Origin: JASFRI01 sp050115015
GTDB taxonomy: Bacteria > Acidobacteriota > Polarisedimenticolia > CBDVAL01
Length of the DNA: 8,424 nt
Assembly (NCBI GenBank): GCA_050115015.1
Contig: JASFRI010000178.1
Span: 1 to 8,424, forward strand
Direction of reading: 5' to 3'
The notes under the pieces were generated by a model. The model saw only the letters and a program-made list of their open reading frames with translations, had not been told where the DNA came from and did not search any database. The position numbers and the translations under genes are program-made. Positions 5,701-8,424 of the stretch are shown here, piece after piece (position 1 is the stretch's first letter; each line of letters starts with the position of its first letter).

Positions 5701-7367
5701 ATCCCGCGGATCGCCGCCGCGGGCAGCGGCCCCGCACGCGCTCCCGGTTCCGGCTCCCGCTCGTCCCGGGTCCGGAGGACCCGGGAGAGCGCCTCCTCCA
5801 CCTGGGCCGCCGTGCCGGCGTGAGCCCCGTCCTCCGCCACCACCTGCACCCGCTCCGGATGGAGACCCAGGTCCCGCAGGTAGCGCGCGACCTCCTCCAC
5901 CCGCCCGGGAAACGACGTCAGGGGACGGCCGGCAACGACGAAGGCCCCGGGCGCCAGCACCACCGCGGGCTTCGCGGCGTGGTCCACGAACACCTGCAGG
6001 CCGGCGAAGGGAACGCCCGGGGGCGGCCGAACCGGGAAATTCGCCTTGAAGAGGTCATCCGGGATCAGGTCGAGAAATCGCGTGTCCGCGTCCATCGCCG
6101 AGCGGTTCCCCTGCACGACGGCGGTCGTTCCCGGCGGAAGGGTGGATGCATCCAGCCGCAGGACGTGAAGCCCGGGACGGATCCCCTCGATGTGGTACTT
6201 CCCGACGACGTCGGTATGCACGTACGTGCCGTCCTCGAGGAGAAGCCGGACGCCTGGAATGCCGAAGTCACCGGGCGACACCGCTCCATCGCCGTCACGG
6301 TCGGCGTACACCCGGCCCAGGACGATGCTCTCGCCCGAGAACAGGCCACCCTCGATGCGCACCGCGGCCCGGGCGGGTCCGGCGGCGAGGCGCCCCCCGG
6401 AAGCGGTGAGCGCGGTGGCGACCGCCGTGTTGACCGCGTCCTCGCGCTCGGCCCCGGGGCCGACCCTCGCCCGGTAGCCGAGGGTCATCTCGGAGCCCGG
6501 CGGCAGCGGGGGGAGGGCGAATCGCAGCTGGCGCCCCTCCGCGCCCACCTCGGGGTCCTCGAGAGGCATCCCGTCGAGCGTCGCGGTACCGGTCGCGTAG
6601 CGCAGGGCCGCGGGGAGGACATCGTGAACCTCCACCCCCGACAGCTCGGTGGCCTGACTCGTGTTCCCGAGGGTCACGCGGTATCCGACGGAGTCCCCCA
6701 GCGTCGCGGTCTCCCGGTCCGCGCGCTTCGCGAGGGTCAGCACCGGGGCGATCACGAACACCTGCACCGGGTTGGATAGGATGGGAGCCCCGAGCTCGGC
6801 CGCGGCGCCGGAGCCCTGGACGGTCAGGACGGTGTCCTCCGCGATCGCGGGCGGGACGGTCACCCGGACGTCGAGATCCCCCGATGAGCCCGCCGCCAGC
6901 GGGGCGAGCTCCCAGCGGACCTCATGGGCCGCGGCGTCGTACGTCGCGTCGAGAATGCCGGCGGCCGGCGGTCCCGGCCCCGAGCCCGTATAGCCGTCCG
7001 GGGCGGGGAGCCCCGGATCCAGCGGTAGGCGGATCTGCAGGTCGGTGAGATCGGCGGTCCCGAGGCTGGTGTAGTGCAGGCGGTAGGTCAGGCCCGTGCC
7101 GGGCGGCACCGTCGTGTCCGGGGCCACGGCCAGCGTGAGGCTCAGCTCGTGGAGCGCGGCAACGATGGTCACGACCCGGTTGGACTGGACCTGAAGGGGT
7201 CCCTCGCCGCCCGGCGAGAATCGGGCCTCCGAGGTCGCCACGTTGACGATGGCGGTGCCGGGAGGGGTGACCTGGGCAACGCTCGGGGTGCCCGGAACGG
7301 CGCAGATCGACGCGAGGATGAACACCAGCCTGGCGCTCGCCGTCGGAAATCCGCGCATTCTGAGCAT
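2718..7367 (-). CDS. Giant outer-membrane beta-barrel protein with DUF11-like, SdrD_B-like and Ig-like domains
   Basis: About 1,549 residues, numbered from the ATG at 7367. Order seen: signal peptide with hydrophobic core LVFILASICAV, cleavage likely after SVA near residue 31; a short head module (34-72, GTAIVNVAT); two DUF11-like domains (about 73-207 and 208-339); an SdrD_B-like domain (347-413) with DRDGDG, GIPGVRLLLEDG and TDVVGKYHIEGI; a region placed like an OmpA-type domain but lacking its key motifs (about 452-532); Ig-like and Big-1-like domains (about 562-757); and a large beta-rich barrel (about 792-1549) ending in alternating YLAVRFKF and a short tail. Within the barrel, RDEIPGAGVSGPY and TDYDIDYVDGEILFKQPV mark a segment I recall from large DUF11/SdrB outer-membrane proteins. 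The role is probably surface adhesion, assembly or export; substrate unknown. No clear Shine-Dalgarno precedes 7367 or the alternative ATG 7358. The TTG at 7406 abuts a hairpin and is disfavoured. It lies 126 bases downstream of the secreted DUF11 gene. Confidence 0.87.
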   Translation of the reverse strand: MLRMRGFPTASARLVFILASICAVPGTPSVAQVTPPGTAIVNVATSEARFSPGGEGPLQVQSNRVVTIVAALHELSLTLAVAPDTTVPPGTGLTYRLHYTSLGTADLTDLQIRLPLDPGLPAPDGYTGSGPGPPAAGILDATYDAAAHEVRWELAPLAAGSSGDLDVRVTVPPAIAEDTVLTVQGSGAAAELGAPILSNPVQVFVIAPVLTLAKRADRETATLGDSVGYRVTLGNTSQATELSGVEVHDVLPAALRYATGTATLDGMPLEDPEVGAEGRQLRFALPPLPPGSEMTLGYRARVGPGAEREDAVNTAVATALTASGGRLAAGPARAAVRIEGGLFSGESIVLGRVYADRDGDGAVSPGDFGIPGVRLLLEDGTYVHTDVVGKYHIEGIRPGLHVLRLDASTLPPGTTAVVQGNRSAMDADTRFLDLIPDDLFKANFPVRPPPGVPFAGLQVFVDHAAKPAVVLAPGAFVVAGRPLTSFPGRVEEVARYLRDLGLHPERVQVVAEDGAHAGTAAQVEEALSRVLRTRDEREPEPGARAGPLPAAAIRGMPADLAILSPEPDTTVPTSSGEVVVRVPLPSRPYLEVNGRELPGSQIATSQVWEQGGIGVYSYLNVGFREGANVLRLRARTDAGPSGDAVEVTVFRAGAPAFIEVEALPTPADGLTEAVVRLWVLDLSGHPVPDETLVTVRADDGEIAGIDVDPARDGFQVRTLRGLAEVRLPPSTNAAERRLYATSGLASGEGVVPFVAAGGDWVVAGLAEARFGSDAVGGLEEVDGARIGEDPDPNADGRVALFARGSVAGDHVLTFAYDNDRPDDPDRVFQEIPPDRFYPAYGDSSQQAYAAQTSGKLFARWEHQGSAALWGDYNTGLTQAELTRYDRNLYGAKADVRVRGFGVQAFGADTPYELFRDEIPGAGVSGPYVLRRRPIVVNSERIHLEVRDRFQTERILSVTEMVRYTDYDIDYVDGEILFKQPVAAWDANFNPVVIVVLYESDDAGGEHQTVGGRLSYRLGDKLDVGGTYVVEGHDAGDYTLGGADLTYRPLPGVRLHGEYARSEDPLGLSGDALAFEGAWNIGGRAEIVGYYRDLRPGYTNESRSGALQEGTRKFGIEGTVRMADRLRIRGLAFSQEDRLTGYRREVAEAHVEKDFGRVLATGGYRFTSQNGGNLPDASASSLLGGARVHITRRLDGIVEHDEVLGDEAVAGYPSRTRLGVEYLLPDGSRAFLHQEFEHGDDAVANRTLAGVETRLSERTVLTGAYTLEDGSSGQANRANVGLNTRIPLSALWTANLFGERVATLDGDPAADFTSLGAGFEYLPDGVKFSGRYEARIGELDTTHLLTAAGVLKLGPRYTLFLRERVFLLAPEAGPRDLDHDLLTGIAFRPVATDKFNWLARVELNGEGGVSTVGRPEGEAISGSFALNVEPAPRWLLTSKVAARQVTETVESGGLRTRTGLAQVRIGYDLTPRWNVGAAARLLTQPESGLRETGLGVEAGYLVWKNLWIVGGYNVTGFDDAGFREASESETGPYLAVRFKFDEASLAALTR

Positions 7368-7378
7368 ACGTCGCCATG

Positions 7379-7394
7379 GGGGCCCGGAGGCCCC
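7379..7394 (-). other. Hairpin just upstream of the barrel gene start
   Basis: GGGGCC and GGCCCC form a perfect 6-bp stem around a 4-base loop (TCCG on the minus strand). It ends 11 bases before the ATG at 7367, where a ribosome-binding site would lie, and no Shine-Dalgarno is visible there. It could hinder ribosome access to the barrel mRNA. The pairing is seen; the effect is inferred. Confidence 0.4.
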
Positions 7395-7407
7395 TGAATA
7401 CAGCAAG

Positions 7408-7438
7408 GGCAGGGCATCCCGTCCGGGACGGCCCTGCC
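7408..7438 (-). terminator. Second hairpin in the spacer, candidate weak terminator
   Basis: On the minus strand GGCAGGGC pairs with GCCCTGCC (8 bp). The enclosed sequence has its own 4-bp TCCC/GGGA stem. It is followed by CTTGCTGTATTC, T-rich for this DNA but not a T-run. It could act as a leaky terminator between the two surface-protein genes or as an RNA stability element. Confidence 0.45.
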
Positions 7439-7444
7439 GGAGAA

Positions 7445-7470
7445 GGGGCCCGCCACCGTGGGCGGGCCCC
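7445..7470 (-). terminator. GC-rich hairpin downstream of the secreted DUF11 gene, candidate intrinsic terminator
   Basis: On the minus strand GGGGCCCGCC, loop CACGGT, GGCGGGCCCC makes a perfect 10-bp all-G/C stem, starting 23 bases after the TAG of the DUF11 gene. It is followed by TTCTCC, a poor T-tract. Stem and position fit an intrinsic terminator; the weak tail suggests partial termination, letting some transcription reach the barrel gene. Confidence 0.6.
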
Positions 7471-7493
7471 CATGCCTTCAGCGATGCGAAGGG

Positions 7494-8399
7494 CTAGTCG
7501 ATGACCACGTCGAAGGTGATCGTCACTGACCCTCCACCCGCCGCCAGCGTGCCGACCTGCACCGTGACGGCGTTCGAGGTCGTGAACCCGAAGTCGACCC
7601 CGTCGGCGTCCCCGTTCGTATCGGTCCGGGACGCGCCGCCGACCGTGATGGTGCCGGGCGAGTACGTCGTGCTCGCCGGAGCGGGATCCGTGAGCACCAC
7701 GTTCTGCGCGTCGGCGGTGCCGTTGTTCGTGATCACGACCGTGTAGGTGAGGGTCGTCCCTGGCGGCTGGTCACCCGTCGGCGAGACGCTCTTCACGACC
7801 GAGAGCGTGGGCGCCTGGATCGTCGTCGTATCCAGCGCGCTCTCGGAGACCAGCGTGTCGAAGGTGGAGGTGCCGGTGACCGTCGTGGTGTCGGAGGCGC
7901 CGTCCGCGGCGTTGCCGGGAACCGTCACCTCGATGAGGAGCCGGAAGGTCCCGTTCTCCGCCAGCGTGCCGGTGTCCGGCACCGTGTCACCGTCGGAATC
8001 GGTCAGCAGTGTGTCCACGGCTCCGTTGTAGAGACCGTCGCCGTCGACGTCGGCGTAGATCTGCACCGCCCAGCCGAGGGAGCTGGCTGCGGTGAGATCG
8101 ATCGTGTCGTCCCCGTTGCCGTTGTTCGTGACCACGTGGGCGTAGTAGATCACGTCACCCGGCGTGGCGCTGGAGCTGTTGTCCGGGGCCACGTCCACCG
8201 CGGCCACCTGGGCGACGGTCGTCTGGACGACGTTGGACAGCTCCTGCAGGGTGTTTCCGTTGGCATCCTCGTAGTCCACCGTCGCCTGGTTCGAGATGAC
8301 CGTGCCGGCGGAGGTTCCGAGGGCGAAGGCCACCCCCGTCCCCAGCACCAGGGCGGCCGCCCCGAGCAGCGCAAGGCCCACCGTCTTCTTCGTGTGCAT
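7494..8399 (-). CDS. Secreted DUF11-domain protein with aspartate-rich loops
   Basis: 301 residues from the ATG at 8399, with AGGAGG 6 bases before it. A clear Sec signal peptide is visible: MHTKK, then a hydrophobic core (about 7-24), with cleavage probably after AFA at residue 26. Next is a head module (27-66: AGTVISNQATVDY, SNVV, TTVAQV) typical of the start of DUF11 proteins. A first beta-sandwich-like domain follows (about 67-195) with NNGNGDDT and two Asp loops, DVDGDG (117-122) and DSDGD (134-138). A second, more canonical DUF11 domain (198-301) has LSVVKSVSP, GTTLTYTVVITNNGTADAQNVVLTDP and a closing GTLAAGGGSVTITF. It ends there, with no transmembrane helix, sorting signal, lipobox or barrel, so it should be released to the periplasm or the surface. 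The Asp loops resemble Ca2+ sites (inference). The giant barrel gene lies downstream on the same strand and shares the head module, suggesting one locus. Its promoter lies beyond the window. Confidence 0.9.
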   Translation of the reverse strand: MHTKKTVGLALLGAAALVLGTGVAFALGTSAGTVISNQATVDYEDANGNTLQELSNVVQTTVAQVAAVDVAPDNSSSATPGDVIYYAHVVTNNGNGDDTIDLTAASSLGWAVQIYADVDGDGLYNGAVDTLLTDSDGDTVPDTGTLAENGTFRLLIEVTVPGNAADGASDTTTVTGTSTFDTLVSESALDTTTIQAPTLSVVKSVSPTGDQPPGTTLTYTVVITNNGTADAQNVVLTDPAPASTTYSPGTITVGGASRTDTNGDADGVDFGFTTSNAVTVQVGTLAAGGGSVTITFDVVID

Positions 8400-8405
8400 T
8401 CGTTG

Positions 8406-8411
8406 CCTCCT
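8406..8411 (-). promoter_or_regulatory. Strong ribosome-binding site of the secreted DUF11 gene
   Basis: The minus strand reads AGGAGG, six bases, then ATG at 8399. This is a perfect match at good spacing and confirms the start. It contrasts with the barrel gene, where no such site is visible. Confidence 0.85.
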
Positions 8412-8424
8412 GGCAGGAACGGGT

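Noticed and set aside
5313..6779. Plus-strand open frame of 488 codons
   Set aside because: It is antisense to the SdrD_B-like, Ig-like and DUF11-like parts of the barrel protein, His/Arg/Gly-rich, with no domain and no good ribosome-binding site recognised.
7368..7406. TTG start at 7406 for the barrel protein
   Set aside because: The codon directly abuts a hairpin, has no Shine-Dalgarno, and adds a non-signal-like stretch (LYSGASGPPWRR) before a normal signal peptide.
7358..7412. Separate promoter for the barrel gene around TGTATT upstream of 7367
   Set aside because: The match to a -10 element is weak, the -35 position lies inside a GC-rich hairpin with no match, and nothing else supports a start there.

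Overview
The window is clearly high-GC DNA with strong G/C preference at third codon positions. As a result nearly every strand and frame carries long open frames that are not genes. I support five protein-coding genes. The largest is an outer-membrane-type beta-barrel protein, so the host is a Gram-negative (diderm) bacterium. DUF11/SdrD_B-type surface proteins of this sort occur in several high-GC diderm groups (for example Deltaproteobacteria-like and Gemmatimonadota-like lineages), but nothing here fixes the phylum. There are no rRNA or tRNA genes, CRISPR arrays or insertion sequences.

Layout. (1) Positions 2-1333, plus strand: the 3' part of a large protein of unknown function, open at the left edge. 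(2) Positions 1333-1644, plus strand: a small stand-alone Smr-domain protein whose GTG start overlaps the preceding stop by one base (TAGTG). (3) Positions 1641-2336, minus strand: a 231-residue helical protein of unknown function, convergent with the Smr gene; both stop codons lie in one CTAG. (4) Positions 2337-2717: a 381-base non-coding interval with a -10-like promoter element for gene 3, two dyads, a 10-bp direct repeat and a large nested stem-loop. (5) Positions 2718-7367, minus strand: a giant surface protein of about 1,549 residues (signal peptide, two DUF11-like domains, SdrD_B-like domain, OmpA-like remnant, Ig-like domains, very large C-terminal barrel). (6) Positions 7368-7493: a 126-base spacer with three consecutive GC-rich hairpins. 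(7) Positions 7494-8399, minus strand: a 301-residue secreted DUF11 protein with a textbook ribosome-binding site.

How the genes fit together. The secreted DUF11 protein and the giant barrel protein lie in tandem on the minus strand. They begin, after their signal peptides, with the same short module (GT-x-I-x-N-x-AT ... SN-x-V-x-T-x-VA). The simplest reading is one surface or cell-envelope locus: a small soluble Ig-like, probably Ca2+-binding protein made first, then a large outer-membrane protein with matching Ig-like domains. The hairpins between them could reduce expression of the second gene. The plus-strand Smr/unknown pair is a separate unit, apparently unrelated.

The most interesting points are the possible secreted-protein/giant-barrel partnership, the unusually large predicted barrel (about 30 candidate strands counted by eye), the structured spacer at 7368-7493 and the nested stem-loop at 2591-2676.
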